A DNA stretch of 64,000 bases, taken from Terriglobia bacterium (lineage in GTDB: Bacteria > Acidobacteriota > Terriglobia > Versatilivoradales > Versatilivoraceae). A program made the position numbers and the translations under genes. The DNA lies in contig OX638355.1 of assembly GCA_951813285.1 (NCBI GenBank), forward strand, positions 3,367,136-3,431,135, in the 5' to 3' direction. This document shows, piece after piece, positions 35,639-43,948 of this stretch. Within the stretch, counting starts at the first letter, position 1. Each line of letters starts with the position of its first letter. Under the pieces are notes generated by a model. It was not told the origin of the DNA, made no database searches, and saw only the letters and a program-made list of their open reading frames with translations.

Positions 35639-36067
35639 TGACTGACAGGCCCTTGATGATTCGGTCGGTCGTTTCGAGCAAATCTGCCACGACCTCAACG
35701 TTCAGGATGTCGGAGGGTTCAACCCGTTGGGGGATCAATCCATGCACTGGGTGAATTGAGACACTGTAACTGCCCACCTACCGGAAGCTGGTGGAGAGGC
35801 TCGAAGAAGGCAACCATGGGAGGTTGTCGAAAAATTGGAATAAACTGGATTGGCAGTTCTGTAACCCCTTGGAGATGAAGGTGTTGGAGTGGTTTGCTCG
35901 GCGGCGGTTCTATGTCCGTTCTCCATCCGACCTCTTCTAAACATTCGGTGTAAGCAAGGTTTTTCCGGCAATTCAAATACGTCACCTGTCTTCTGACTTA
36001 GACCTCAATAACGTCCAACACACGCCAATGTGAAGCTCGATTGTTGCCGTATCGCACTAATCAATCA
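35639..36067. other. Non-coding stretch with a possible gene remnant
   Basis: No good gene occupies these 430 bases. On the plus strand a frame free of stops from 35772 to 35940 reads LPTYRKLVERLEEGNHGRLS and later LDWQFCNPLEMKVLEWFARR, which looks like genuine protein sequence, but it has no start codon and is closed upstream by TAA. I regard it as the 3' remnant of an unrecognised gene. The remainder is AT-richer spacer. Confidence 0.45.
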
Positions 36068-37261
36068 ATGCCTAGGAAAAAAGTAAAAGTAAATCAACTA
36101 GCGATCGAAGCTAACTGTCCTTTGGACGAGGCGATAACTGTGCTCCAAACCGCGGGCATTGCAGTTCGCTTAAAAAGCGATTTTGTGCCAAAGAACAAAT
36201 TCACTCTGGCACGTTCGGCTCTGGGGCTTAGACGCCGCGCGTTCGGCCAGTGGACTATTTCAAGTCTTGCTACTCGTACAGATTCTGCTGAAGCGGATGT
36301 AAGAAAGCTACTGTTAGAGGCTGGGGTGCTCAAGAAGAGCCGTCTGATTAGGCTGACAGCTACTCAATATCGACGAGCAGAGTTGATTCTCGGCATTCGT
36401 AGCGTGCCTAAAACTACCCGCCCGACGAGAAAGACAACCGGACGACTCCGTCCGGATCCAATTTCAATTCGTGATTTGGAACCACCGAATCGTGAAATTA
36501 TTGGTAGAGAACAAAATGTCCAATACTTGACAGCGTTTGACATTGAAAAGATCCACTATGAACTCGTAAGGGACTTCGCAGCCTCAAGGGATCCGATTTA
36601 TCCTCCGGGAGTGAGAAGCAAACCGCTTTTAGAGTCCGCTGCAGGGCGTCCGAAAACCTCTCTTGGTATGATCGATAAGTATCCAACTGTGCCGATGGCT
36701 GGCGCTGCGCTTACGCACGCAATTGTTCACAACCATCCTTTCCACAATGGAAACAAGAGGACCGCACTGGTTTCGCTTCTGGTTTTCGTTGACAAGAATG
36801 GCTTCTTGCTGGATACGACGGAGATTGAACTGTATGAATTCCTCTTGGGGGTCGCCTCACATAACTTACGCTCGAATGACAACAACCAGCATATTGAGGG
36901 ACCGGACAATGAGGTTCTGCACATTGCAAATTGGTTGATGTACCGCTTACGTGTCATCACCAAGGAAGAACGGATGCGAAAGTGGCGGGAGCTTCGTAAG
37001 ATTCTTGAACACTATGAGTGTAATCTAGAGGTCATTCAAGGCAACAGGACAAACATCATGAGAGGCGAGTTGAGGACTCAGGTTAGTTTTAGAAACTGGG
37101 GGGCCGACGTAGAAGTCAATACGATTCACAAGATACGAAGAGATCTTGAACTCGATGAGGAGCATGGCTACGACTCAGATATCTTTTATAACCGGGATGC
37201 CAAGATACCTGGATTCATAAATAAGTACCGTCAATTAATTGTTAAGTTGGCGAAAGTGTAG
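36068..37261 (+). CDS. Three-part Doc/Fic fusion protein with IF2N-like and HicA-like ends
   Basis: About 397 residues from ATG 36068. Residues 1-55 resemble the small IF2-N helical domain (VNQLAIEANCPLDEAITVLQ), and 65-115 a second helix-turn-helix-like unit (LATRTDSAEADVRKLLLEAG). Residues 155-275 are a Doc/Fic domain with the active-site loop HPFHNGNKRTA (about 223), where Doc proteins phosphorylate or AMPylate targets such as EF-Tu. The last ~100 residues (LRKILEHYECNLEVIQGNRT, HKIRRDLELDEEHGYDS) resemble a HicA-type fold. No separate Phd antitoxin precedes it. The Doc assignment is firm; the two end domains are inferred from short similarity. Confidence 0.7.
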   Translation: MPRKKVKVNQLAIEANCPLDEAITVLQTAGIAVRLKSDFVPKNKFTLARSALGLRRRAFGQWTISSLATRTDSAEADVRKLLLEAGVLKKSRLIRLTATQYRRAELILGIRSVPKTTRPTRKTTGRLRPDPISIRDLEPPNREIIGREQNVQYLTAFDIEKIHYELVRDFAASRDPIYPPGVRSKPLLESAAGRPKTSLGMIDKYPTVPMAGAALTHAIVHNHPFHNGNKRTALVSLLVFVDKNGFLLDTTEIELYEFLLGVASHNLRSNDNNQHIEGPDNEVLHIANWLMYRLRVITKEERMRKWRELRKILEHYECNLEVIQGNRTNIMRGELRTQVSFRNWGADVEVNTIHKIRRDLELDEEHGYDSDIFYNRDAKIPGFINKYRQLIVKLAKV

Positions 37262-37348
37262 CTACATCGCTCTGGATATGTGCCCTGAACACTAAGTGAG
37301 TAGCAGACTTGTGAGATAAGCCTAACCCGTAATCGCCAACGGATTTGA

Positions 37349-37618
37349 ATGCCTGAGATTTGCCGATTTTTTGGCATCATCATACGAATGTACGCTGAGC
37401 CATCCGGTCCTCATCACCGACCGCATTTTCACGCTTACTACCAGGAGGACGTCGGTGTCTTTGCTATTGATGCCATTGAATTGATCGCTGGCGAACTCCC
37501 CAGGAGGCAGCAGCGTCTGGTCGAGGCTTGGGCGGAGTTGCATCACAATGAACTGCTGGCAGATTGGGAGCGACTACAATCGGGTCAAGTGCTTTCTAAA
37601 ATCGACCCTCTTCGATAG
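37349..37618 (+). CDS. DUF4160 protein, predicted partner of DUF2442
   Basis: An 89-residue protein with the DUF4160 pattern: CRFFGIIIRMYAEPSGPHHR, PHFHAYYQEDVGVFAIDAIE and LPRRQQRLVEAWAELHHNEL. DUF4160 and DUF2442 genes are usually adjacent and have been regarded as a toxin-antitoxin-like pair; no activity is demonstrated. Here the stop codon overlaps a GTG that could start the next frame, and the DUF2442 ATG lies 11 bases downstream. The left island copy of DUF2442 lacks this partner. Confidence 0.8.
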   Translation: MPEICRFFGIIIRMYAEPSGPHHRPHFHAYYQEDVGVFAIDAIELIAGELPRRQQRLVEAWAELHHNELLADWERLQSGQVLSKIDPLR

Positions 37619-38044
37619 TGGAGATCGGCATGAACCACCCCATTTACCGTGTGGTTTTTTTTGAAATACAGGAGCCCTACACCCTCCGAGTTTGTTTCGA
37701 CGATGGCACGGAACAGGTTATTGATTTTCAAGCCGTCCTAGAGGGCGAATTGTTTGGGCCACTTTGTGATGTCTCCTTGTTCGACCAGGTTCAGATTGAC
37801 CCTGAAGTCCATACTTTGGTCTGGCCAAATGGTGCGGATTGGGATCCGGCTACCTTGCATGACTGGCCTGAACATCTCCCGGAGCTTCAGCGAATGGCCA
37901 AGCGCTGGTCTCTTGCGGCGATGAAGAATTAACCTCTCTTGAAAGTGCTGGCAATCCTTTCGGGTTAATCGTCTGCGGTCGTTACGGCCGTGGCCTTGCG
38001 GGTAGTCCGGCTTCGCTCTGCAGAAACAGTACTTATCGGCCATG
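37608..38044 (+). repeat. Right copy of the island-flanking direct repeat
   Basis: Covers the intact DUF2442 gene plus about 110 bases 3' of it and matches 26790-27235, about 10.8 kb away in the same orientation. Direct repeats of this size flanking defence genes would allow loss of the whole segment by homologous recombination. The right copy ends inside the coding end of the ribbon-helix-helix antitoxin gene. Confidence 0.7.
37630..37932 (+). CDS. DUF2442 protein, intact copy
   Basis: A 100-residue protein from ATG 37630 with GGAG six bases upstream. Key sequence is YRVVFFEIQEPYTLRVCFDD, FDQVQIDPEVHTLVWPNGAD and ATLHDWPEHLPELQRMAKRW. It is the intact counterpart of the interrupted frame at 26812 and is coupled to the DUF4160 gene in front. 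By context it is the probable antitoxin or cofactor of that pair, but its function is unproven. Confidence 0.82.
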   Translation: MNHPIYRVVFFEIQEPYTLRVCFDDGTEQVIDFQAVLEGELFGPLCDVSLFDQVQIDPEVHTLVWPNGADWDPATLHDWPEHLPELQRMAKRWSLAAMKN

Positions 38045-38284
38045 AACGCAACGAGGCCTGTCATACAGTTCCTCTCGCGTCCATGTTCGGGGACCCATAT
38101 CACGGCTCACTTTCTCGAACGTCTCCATCAATTTATCCGCGTCCGCTTTTCGTGCGGCAGAGTCCTTGCTGGCGATTGACGTCAGATAGTGCCTCACCAT
38201 AGCCGTCAAGGTAGTATTCTTGTCGATGGCGATCTTGCGGACCTTTTTCACGATTTCCTCGTCAATGCGCAAGGTGATTTTCAT
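38033..38284 (-). CDS. Orphan ribbon-helix-helix antitoxin
   Basis: From ATG 38284, 83 residues: an N-terminal MKITLRIDEEIVKKVRKIAI ribbon-helix-helix DNA-binding domain and a charged C-terminal tail (ADADKLMETFEKVSRDMGPR) of the kind that masks a PIN-domain toxin. PIN toxin genes usually begin within a few bases of the antitoxin stop; here the stop is followed by the DUF2442 repeat, so the toxin is gone. The last codons overlap the border of the direct repeat, which suggests that the repeat's arrival removed it. Confidence 0.75.
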   Translation of the reverse strand: MKITLRIDEEIVKKVRKIAIDKNTTLTAMVRHYLTSIASKDSAARKADADKLMETFEKVSRDMGPRTWTREELYDRPRCVHGR

Positions 38285-38319
38285 TTCTGTTCTCGATTCA
38301 ACAACAGGATGCCACACAT

Positions 38320-38335
38320 AGTTGGTCTAAACCAT
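38320..38335 (-). promoter_or_regulatory. Palindromic candidate operator for the ribbon-helix-helix gene
   Basis: TGGTCTAAACCA (about 38323-38334) is a 4-bp-arm palindrome with four spacer bases, about 38-50 bases upstream of the antitoxin start, where an autoregulatory operator for a dimeric ribbon-helix-helix protein would be expected. Only the sequence symmetry is seen. Confidence 0.3.
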
Positions 38336-38462
38336 AGTTAGGGTGTGTTCTCGGTAGTCAATGGACACCGGCGAGTGTTCCTTTTCGCCTACTTCCCAAA
38401 CAGATCGTCTCGTGGTAGAACTTGGAATGCTGTTCCAGCGACCCCAATAGAGGAGGCAAACC

Positions 38463-39722
38463 ATGGCGTACCCTCGACTGATGAGAGTGGCGCAGCATTT
38501 TGAAGCGCCCACGGTGAATGACATTCCCGGGACGGTTCGAGACGAGGTGGCCCGGCTCAAGCTGTCGTCTCAGGTCAAGGCTGGTCAGACCATCGCCATT
38601 TCGGTGGGCAGCCGCGGCATTGCCAACATCGCCCTGATCGTCAAGTCACTGGCGGATGAGCTCAAGGCGCTGGGCGGGAAACCCTTCCTGGTGCCGGCCA
38701 TGGGAAGCCACGGCGGGGGAATTGCGGAGAATCAGCGGGGCATTATCGAGAGCTACGGGGTCACGGAAGAATTCACCGGGGCTCCCATTCGAGCCTCCAT
38801 GGAAACCGTCGAGGTGGGCCGCACCGAGGAAGGGGTGCCGGTGCTGTTCGACAAGTATGCCTTCGAGGCCGACCATGTGGCGGTGGTCGCTCGGGTCAAG
38901 CCGCACACCGGCTTCAACGGCGAGATCGAAAGTGGGCTGCACAAGATGATGCTCATTGGATTGGGCAAGCACAAGGGTGCGGCCCTCTATCACCAGGCCA
39001 TCATTCACTACAGTTGGGATCAGATGGTTCGTTCCATCGCCCGAACGGTCATTGAAGAGTGCGGGGTGCTTCTGGGGCTGGGGATCGTGGAAAACCAGTA
39101 CGATCAGACGGCTCTGATCGAGGCGGTGGCTCCCGGGGATTTCCTCGAGCGTGAAAGGGAGTTGCTGGTGCTGGCCAAACGATGGATGCCGCGGTTGCCC
39201 TTCGAATCCATCGATCTGCTGGTGGTCGACCGCATCGGCAAGGACATCAGCGGGGCCGGCATGGATACCAACGTCATCGGCCGAAAATACAATGACCACA
39301 GGGCGACTGACGGCGAGCATCCCAGGATCACCCGCATCTACGTCCGGGACCTGACCGACGAAACCCACGGGAACGCTTCGGGCCTCGGAATGGCGGAATA
39401 CTGCCACCGCCGGGCCGTGGAGCGGATGAACCGTGAAGCCACCTACATCAACTGCATGACGGGGAATGCGCCTTCGGGAGCATCGATCCCGATCACCTTC
39501 GACAACGACCGCAGGGCGCTGGGCCTGGCGTTGGGGACCGTGGGCCTGGTGGAGCCCGAGCAGGCCAGGGTCGTTCGCATTCACGACACGCTCGACCTGC
39601 GGGAGATTCTGGCGTCGGAGGCCTATCTTCCCGAAGTGGAATCGCGCGGCGACTTGAGCGTGGTGACTCCTCCCACGGACCTGGAGTTCGATTCCAACGA
39701 CGATTTTCTGCCCTTCGCGTAA
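38463..39722 (+). CDS. LarA-like (DUF2088) lactate-racemase-domain protein
   Basis: A 419-residue protein with AGAGGAGG before ATG 38463. The N-terminal part follows the nickel-pincer lactate racemase/DUF2088 family: TIAISVGSRGIANIALIVKS, FLVPAMGSHGGGIAENQRGI, VGRTEEGVPVLFDKYAFEAD and VKPHTGFNGEIESGLHKMML. The His residues in GSHGG and KPHTGF match the conserved family positions. True LarA needs the larB/C/E maturation genes, none of which is seen nearby, so it may be a different 2-hydroxyacid epimerase or a non-nickel relative. Confidence 0.75.
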   Translation: MAYPRLMRVAQHFEAPTVNDIPGTVRDEVARLKLSSQVKAGQTIAISVGSRGIANIALIVKSLADELKALGGKPFLVPAMGSHGGGIAENQRGIIESYGVTEEFTGAPIRASMETVEVGRTEEGVPVLFDKYAFEADHVAVVARVKPHTGFNGEIESGLHKMMLIGLGKHKGAALYHQAIIHYSWDQMVRSIARTVIEECGVLLGLGIVENQYDQTALIEAVAPGDFLERERELLVLAKRWMPRLPFESIDLLVVDRIGKDISGAGMDTNVIGRKYNDHRATDGEHPRITRIYVRDLTDETHGNASGLGMAEYCHRRAVERMNREATYINCMTGNAPSGASIPITFDNDRRALGLALGTVGLVEPEQARVVRIHDTLDLREILASEAYLPEVESRGDLSVVTPPTDLEFDSNDDFLPFA

Positions 39723-39785
39723 CGGGGTATTCGGAAGATCCCGCCGGACTTGAAGAGTGGTTGGGGGATGGGTTGGGCTGGGTGC

Positions 39786-41369
39786 CTAGCGTGGCCCGGC
39801 TGCTCGCACTTCGTCGGTCACATCGCTCGCGTAGGCCTTGAAGTTTTCCTTGAACAGACCCGCCAGCTTGGCCGCCGTCTGATCGTAGGCGGCCTTGTCC
39901 GCCCAGGAATCGCGAGGCAGCATCAGATCGCTCGGCGCCCCCGGACATTCGGCGATCACATCCAGGCCGAAGGTGGGGTCCGTGACGGTCCTGGCGTCCC
40001 GCAGGGCTCCGGCGTAGATCGCATCCAGCATGGCCCGCGTGTACTTCAACCTGATGCGCGAGCCGGTGCCGTAGGCCCCGCCCGACCAACCGGTGTTCAC
40101 CAGCCAGACCTGAGCCCCGTGGCGGCGGATGCGCTGGCTGAGCATGCGAGCGTATTTTCCGGGGTGCCATACCAGAAAGGGTCCCCCGAAACAGGGTGAA
40201 AAGGTGGCTTGGGGCTCGGTAACCCCTACTTCGGTGCCGGCCACCTTGGCGGTGTAGCCGCTGATGAAGTGATACTCGGCCTGGTCGGGAGTGAGGCGGC
40301 TCAGCGGAGGCAGCACTCCAAAAGCGTCGCAGGTCAGAAAGATCACGTCCGAGGGGTGACCGGCCAGGCAGGGGACCTTGGCAATGGGAATGGTATCGAT
40401 GGGGTAAGCCCCCCGAGTGTTCTCGGTAATGGTGTCGTCGTCGAAATCCACGTGGCGGGTCGCCTGGTCGTAGGAGACGTTCTCCAACACGGCGCCAAAT
40501 CGAAGTGCGTCGAAAATCTGGGGCTCCGCCTCTCGGGTGAGGTGAATGGCCTTGGCGTAACAGCCCCCTTCGATGTTGAAAATACCGTCATCGGTCCAGC
40601 AATGCTCATCGTCGCCCACCAGCCGCCGCTTGGGGTCGGCCGACAGGGTGGTCTTGCCGGTGCCGGATAGGCCGAACAGGATCGAGGAGCCTTCACCCGC
40701 TTGTTCAGCAGTGGCCGAGCAGTGCATCGACAGGACCCCTTGCTTGGGCATGGCGTAGTTCATGTAGCTGAACACGGCCTTTTTCATTTCCCCGGCATAT
40801 TCGGTGCCCAGAATCACTACTTCGCGGTCCTCCAGATTCAGGTCGACGCTGGTCTTGGAGGTCATGCCGGAAGTGTGCCGGTTGGCAGGGAAGGCGCCGG
40901 CGTTGAAGATGGTCATATCCGGCGTGCCGAAGTCCGCCAGTTCCCGGGCGTTGGGCCGAATCAGCATGTTCCACATGAAGAGAGCGTGGTAGGGGCGGGA
41001 GGCGATCACCCGTACCTTGATCCGGTACTTGGGGTGCCAGCCGGCGAATCCATCCGTGCAATAGATCCGTTTACGGGTGTTCAGGTAGTCGAGGGCCCGC
41101 TCGCGGTTGATGATGAAGGGGGTTTCGCCCAAGGGCACATTGACGCTGCCCCACCAGACCTCCGCCTCCGAAGAGGCGTTGCGGACCACTCGCTTGTCCT
41201 TGGGGGAGCGGCCGGTCTTGGTTCCCGAATAGGCCATGAGCGCGCCGTTGGAGGAGACCTTGCTATCCGATTCGTGGCGGATGGCTTCCTCGTAGAGTTG
41301 GGCCGGGGAAAAGTTTCGGAAAATTCTATGGACGTGAATGCCGTGGGATTCGAGGCTGAAACCATTCAT
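39786..41369 (-). CDS. pckA: Phosphoenolpyruvate carboxykinase (ATP)
   Basis: A 527-residue ATP-type PEPCK, close to the 540 residues of E. coli. It has SGTKTGRSPKDKRVV for substrate phosphate, the kinase-1a loop FGLSGTGKTTLSADPKRRL (about 236-254), the metal residues in VGDDEHCWTDDGIFNIEGG, and CDAFGVLPPLSRLTPDQA. It converts oxaloacetate and ATP to phosphoenolpyruvate and CO2, the entry step of gluconeogenesis. The gene lies directly 3' of the class I aldolase, in the same direction. An upstream in-frame ATG at 41483 would add 38 unrelated residues; ATG 41369 fits the family. Confidence 0.97.
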   Translation of the reverse strand: MNGFSLESHGIHVHRIFRNFSPAQLYEEAIRHESDSKVSSNGALMAYSGTKTGRSPKDKRVVRNASSEAEVWWGSVNVPLGETPFIINRERALDYLNTRKRIYCTDGFAGWHPKYRIKVRVIASRPYHALFMWNMLIRPNARELADFGTPDMTIFNAGAFPANRHTSGMTSKTSVDLNLEDREVVILGTEYAGEMKKAVFSYMNYAMPKQGVLSMHCSATAEQAGEGSSILFGLSGTGKTTLSADPKRRLVGDDEHCWTDDGIFNIEGGCYAKAIHLTREAEPQIFDALRFGAVLENVSYDQATRHVDFDDDTITENTRGAYPIDTIPIAKVPCLAGHPSDVIFLTCDAFGVLPPLSRLTPDQAEYHFISGYTAKVAGTEVGVTEPQATFSPCFGGPFLVWHPGKYARMLSQRIRRHGAQVWLVNTGWSGGAYGTGSRIRLKYTRAMLDAIYAGALRDARTVTDPTFGLDVIAECPGAPSDLMLPRDSWADKAAYDQTAAKLAGLFKENFKAYASDVTDEVRAAGPR

Positions 41370-41513
41370 GGGCGGCGACCGAGTCCTTTCTTTTTCGACG
41401 TTGGCAGCGGACAGGGAATTGGCGTTGGGGCCCACCTGCCGAGCAACCACGGGCAACCGGCCGGATGGGGGCCTGGCGTTCAATCGGGAGCTTTTTCGCG
41501 GGTCGACCGCGGG

Positions 41514-42551
41514 TCAAGCCCTGGAAAGAGAGACGGCTTCATCTTCCATCACGGGGTTGTACTGGCCGTCCCGGGCCGCCCCGGTGCACTTGGAGCGATG
41601 AAAGAAGGTCGCCTGAGCCTTCTCGGAATTCTCGACCTCACCACCCCAGGCCTTCAGAGTGGTCTCCTGCAAGGCCCGCCCATAGGAAAAGCTGAGCTGC
41701 CAGGGCGAGGGGCCCAAGGCGTTCATGGCCTGCAGGTTTTCGGTGGCCTGGAGCGGGGTCTGGCCGCCCGAGAGGAAGACGATGCCCGGCACCGCCGCCG
41801 GGACGCTCCGCCGGAAGCAGCGCAGGGTGGCTTCGGCAACCTCGGCGGCACCGGCCTGCACGGTGCACTGCTTGCCTGAGATGACCATGTTAGGCTTGAG
41901 CAGGATGCCCTCCAGGTGAACTCGATGCCGGTGAAGCTCGAAGAAGACGGTGGCGAGGGTGTCGGCGGTGACCTCTTCGCAGCGCTCGATGGTATGACCT
42001 CCATCCATCAGGACCTCGGGTTCGACGATCGGCACCAGGCCGGCTTCCTGGCAGAGGGCGGCATAGCGGGCCAGGCCTCGGGCATTGCCGTCGATGCAGG
42101 TGCGGCTCGGAATCCCCTCGCCGATAGTAATCACCGAACGCCACTTGGCGAACCGCGCTCCCAGGTCGCGGTACTCTGCCAGGCGCTCGCGCAGGCCGTC
42201 CAGCCCCTCGGTGATCTTCTCGCCGGGGAAGCCGGCAAGGTTCTTGGCTCCCTTGTCCACCTTGATGCCCGGATGCACTCCTTTCCCGGCCAGGATTTCG
42301 CAGAGGGGAACGCCGTCGGGCCCGATTTGGCGGAGGGTCTCGTCAAACAGGATCACCCCGCTGATAAAGGCCTCCATTCCCGGGGTTGTGAACAACATGC
42401 GGCGGTAATAGAGGCGGTTGGGCTCGGTCGATTGCACCTGAATGCTGTCGAATCGCTTCTTGATGGTTCCTGAGCTCTCGTCTGCAGCCAGGATTCCCTT
42501 GCCCTTCTGAACCAGGGCACGAGCGACGGACTCCAGTTTGGCCGTATCCAT
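41514..42551 (-). CDS. Class I fructose-bisphosphate aldolase
   Basis: A 345-residue enzyme of the animal and plant type: KGKGILAADESSGTIKKRF near the N terminus, PIVEPEVLMDGGHTIERCEE and LEGILLKPNMVISGKQ with the Schiff-base Lys219. It interconverts fructose 1,6-bisphosphate and the triose phosphates. The class I form is uncommon in bacteria but occurs in Acidobacteria and several other phyla. It is followed after about 140 bases by pckA, linking two gluconeogenic steps. Confidence 0.96.
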   Translation of the reverse strand: MDTAKLESVARALVQKGKGILAADESSGTIKKRFDSIQVQSTEPNRLYYRRMLFTTPGMEAFISGVILFDETLRQIGPDGVPLCEILAGKGVHPGIKVDKGAKNLAGFPGEKITEGLDGLRERLAEYRDLGARFAKWRSVITIGEGIPSRTCIDGNARGLARYAALCQEAGLVPIVEPEVLMDGGHTIERCEEVTADTLATVFFELHRHRVHLEGILLKPNMVISGKQCTVQAGAAEVAEATLRCFRRSVPAAVPGIVFLSGGQTPLQATENLQAMNALGPSPWQLSFSYGRALQETTLKAWGGEVENSEKAQATFFHRSKCTGAARDGQYNPVMEDEAVSLSRA

Positions 42552-42667
42552 TTCCTTACCTCCCGGGCTGTGGGGCGCGCTTGAGCAAATGTGAGTTAAA
42601 AGGTGTGATTACAAGCAGTTAACGGTCCAACCCGCGGGGCCTGCCGCGCGGTCGCAAGTTAACCGCT

Positions 42668-42697
42668 AGTATAAACTAGACTGCATTTCGATCCCAA
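42668..42697 (-). promoter_or_regulatory. Candidate sigma-70 promoter for the aldolase-pckA unit
   Basis: On the minus strand TTGGGA (42692-42697) and TATACT (42668-42673) are separated by 18 bases, with the -10 inside a palindrome CTAGT..A.ACTAG (42666-42679). The site is about 115 bases upstream of the aldolase ATG and lies between it and the nucleoside transporter stop. This is a pattern match only. Confidence 0.4.
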
Positions 42698-42706
42698 GGG
42701 AGAAAG

Positions 42707-43948
42707 TCAATAGAGCAGGCCCACCAAGGCGCCGGTCATGCAGGTGGACAGGGTTCCGGCCACGATGGAACGCAGCCCCAGGCTGACCACCTCGGCCCGC
42801 CGCTCGGGGGCCATGGTGCCCAGACCGCCGATCATGATTCCCAGACTGCCGGGATTGGCGAATCCGCACATGGCATAGGTCATGATCACCAGGCTTCGGG
42901 GGGACAGGGCGTCGGGAGAGAGTTGGCTCAGGTTGATATAGGCCACCAGTTCATTGATCACCATCTTGGTGCCCATCAGTTCTCCGGCAGTCCAGGACTG
43001 GCTCCAGGGAATCCCCATGAGCCACACGATCGGCGCGCTGACGATTCCCAGGATTCCCTGAAGCGTCAGGGGGCGGGAGCCGCCGGCGGGGAGGACGCCC
43101 AACACCAGGTTCGCCAGGTGGATGAGGGCTACCATGACCAAGAGCATGGCCACGATGTTTATCAGAAGTTGAACGCCCCGGAGCGTGCCCTTGGTGATGG
43201 CGTCCATGGAACTGCTGACCGGCTCGGGTTCGACCAGATCCCCCGAGGTTCCCTGACCGGTCTCGGGAATCATGATCTTGGAGATGACCACGGCGGCCAC
43301 GGCGTTGAGGAGGGAAGCCGTCAGGATGTGCCCGATGACGTTGGGAATGATCTCGGACAGGATGCTGGCATAGAGCACCATGACGGTGCCGGCGATGGTC
43401 GCCATCCCGCAGGTCATGACCGTGAACAGCTCGCTACGGGTCATCCGGCCCAGGTAGGGTCGGATGAAGAGCGGAGCCTCCACCATTCCCAGAAAGATGT
43501 TGGCCGAGACACCCAGACCCTCGGCGCCTCCCAAACGCAGCGTCTTTTCCAACACCCGCGAAAACCCCTTTACCACCAGGGGCAGCACTTTCCAGTAGAA
43601 GAGCAGCGAAGAAAGGGCGCTCATCAGGAGCAACAGGGGAAGCGCCCGAAAGGCTAAAACGAAGGTGTAGGAGGGGTCCTTCTCCTCGAAAGGCGGGGGA
43701 CCCCCTCCTAGATAGCCGAAAACAAAAGCCGTTCCCGCCTGGACCGATTCTTCCAGGGCCAGGATCACCCGGTTGAACCCCAGAAAGATCTCACCCGAGG
43801 CGGGGACCTTCAGAAGCAGGATTCCAAGAGCCAATTGCAGGGCCAGGCCGATGCTCACCAGGCGCAGCGATACCTTGCCTCGATGCTCGCTTAGGGCCCA
43901 GGCCAGTCCCAGGAAGACAGCCAGACCGATGGCGCTTTGCACTAACAT
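42707..43948 (-). CDS. Concentrative nucleoside transporter (NupC/CNT family)
   Basis: A 413-residue membrane protein with the CNT layout of about ten helices plus re-entrant loops. Recognisable parts are FFEKVLPLVVK-like VLPLVVKGFSRVLEKTLRLG, ANIFLGMVEAPLFIRPYLGR (the conserved GQTEAP-like loop; here GMVEAP), TRSELFTVMTCGMATIAGTV, and the C-terminal TYAMCGFANPGSLGIMIGGL. CNT proteins import nucleosides with sodium or protons. The GM-EAP variant in place of GQTEAP may alter specificity. It is a single gene with no partner enzyme adjacent. Confidence 0.9.
   Translation of the reverse strand: MLVQSAIGLAVFLGLAWALSEHRGKVSLRLVSIGLALQLALGILLLKVPASGEIFLGFNRVILALEESVQAGTAFVFGYLGGGPPPFEEKDPSYTFVLAFRALPLLLLMSALSSLLFYWKVLPLVVKGFSRVLEKTLRLGGAEGLGVSANIFLGMVEAPLFIRPYLGRMTRSELFTVMTCGMATIAGTVMVLYASILSEIIPNVIGHILTASLLNAVAAVVISKIMIPETGQGTSGDLVEPEPVSSSMDAITKGTLRGVQLLINIVAMLLVMVALIHLANLVLGVLPAGGSRPLTLQGILGIVSAPIVWLMGIPWSQSWTAGELMGTKMVINELVAYINLSQLSPDALSPRSLVIMTYAMCGFANPGSLGIMIGGLGTMAPERRAEVVSLGLRSIVAGTLSTCMTGALVGLLY

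Noticed and set aside
42666-42679. Short palindrome as a terminator
   Set aside because: No GC-rich stem or T run; it overlaps a promoter-like -10 box instead.
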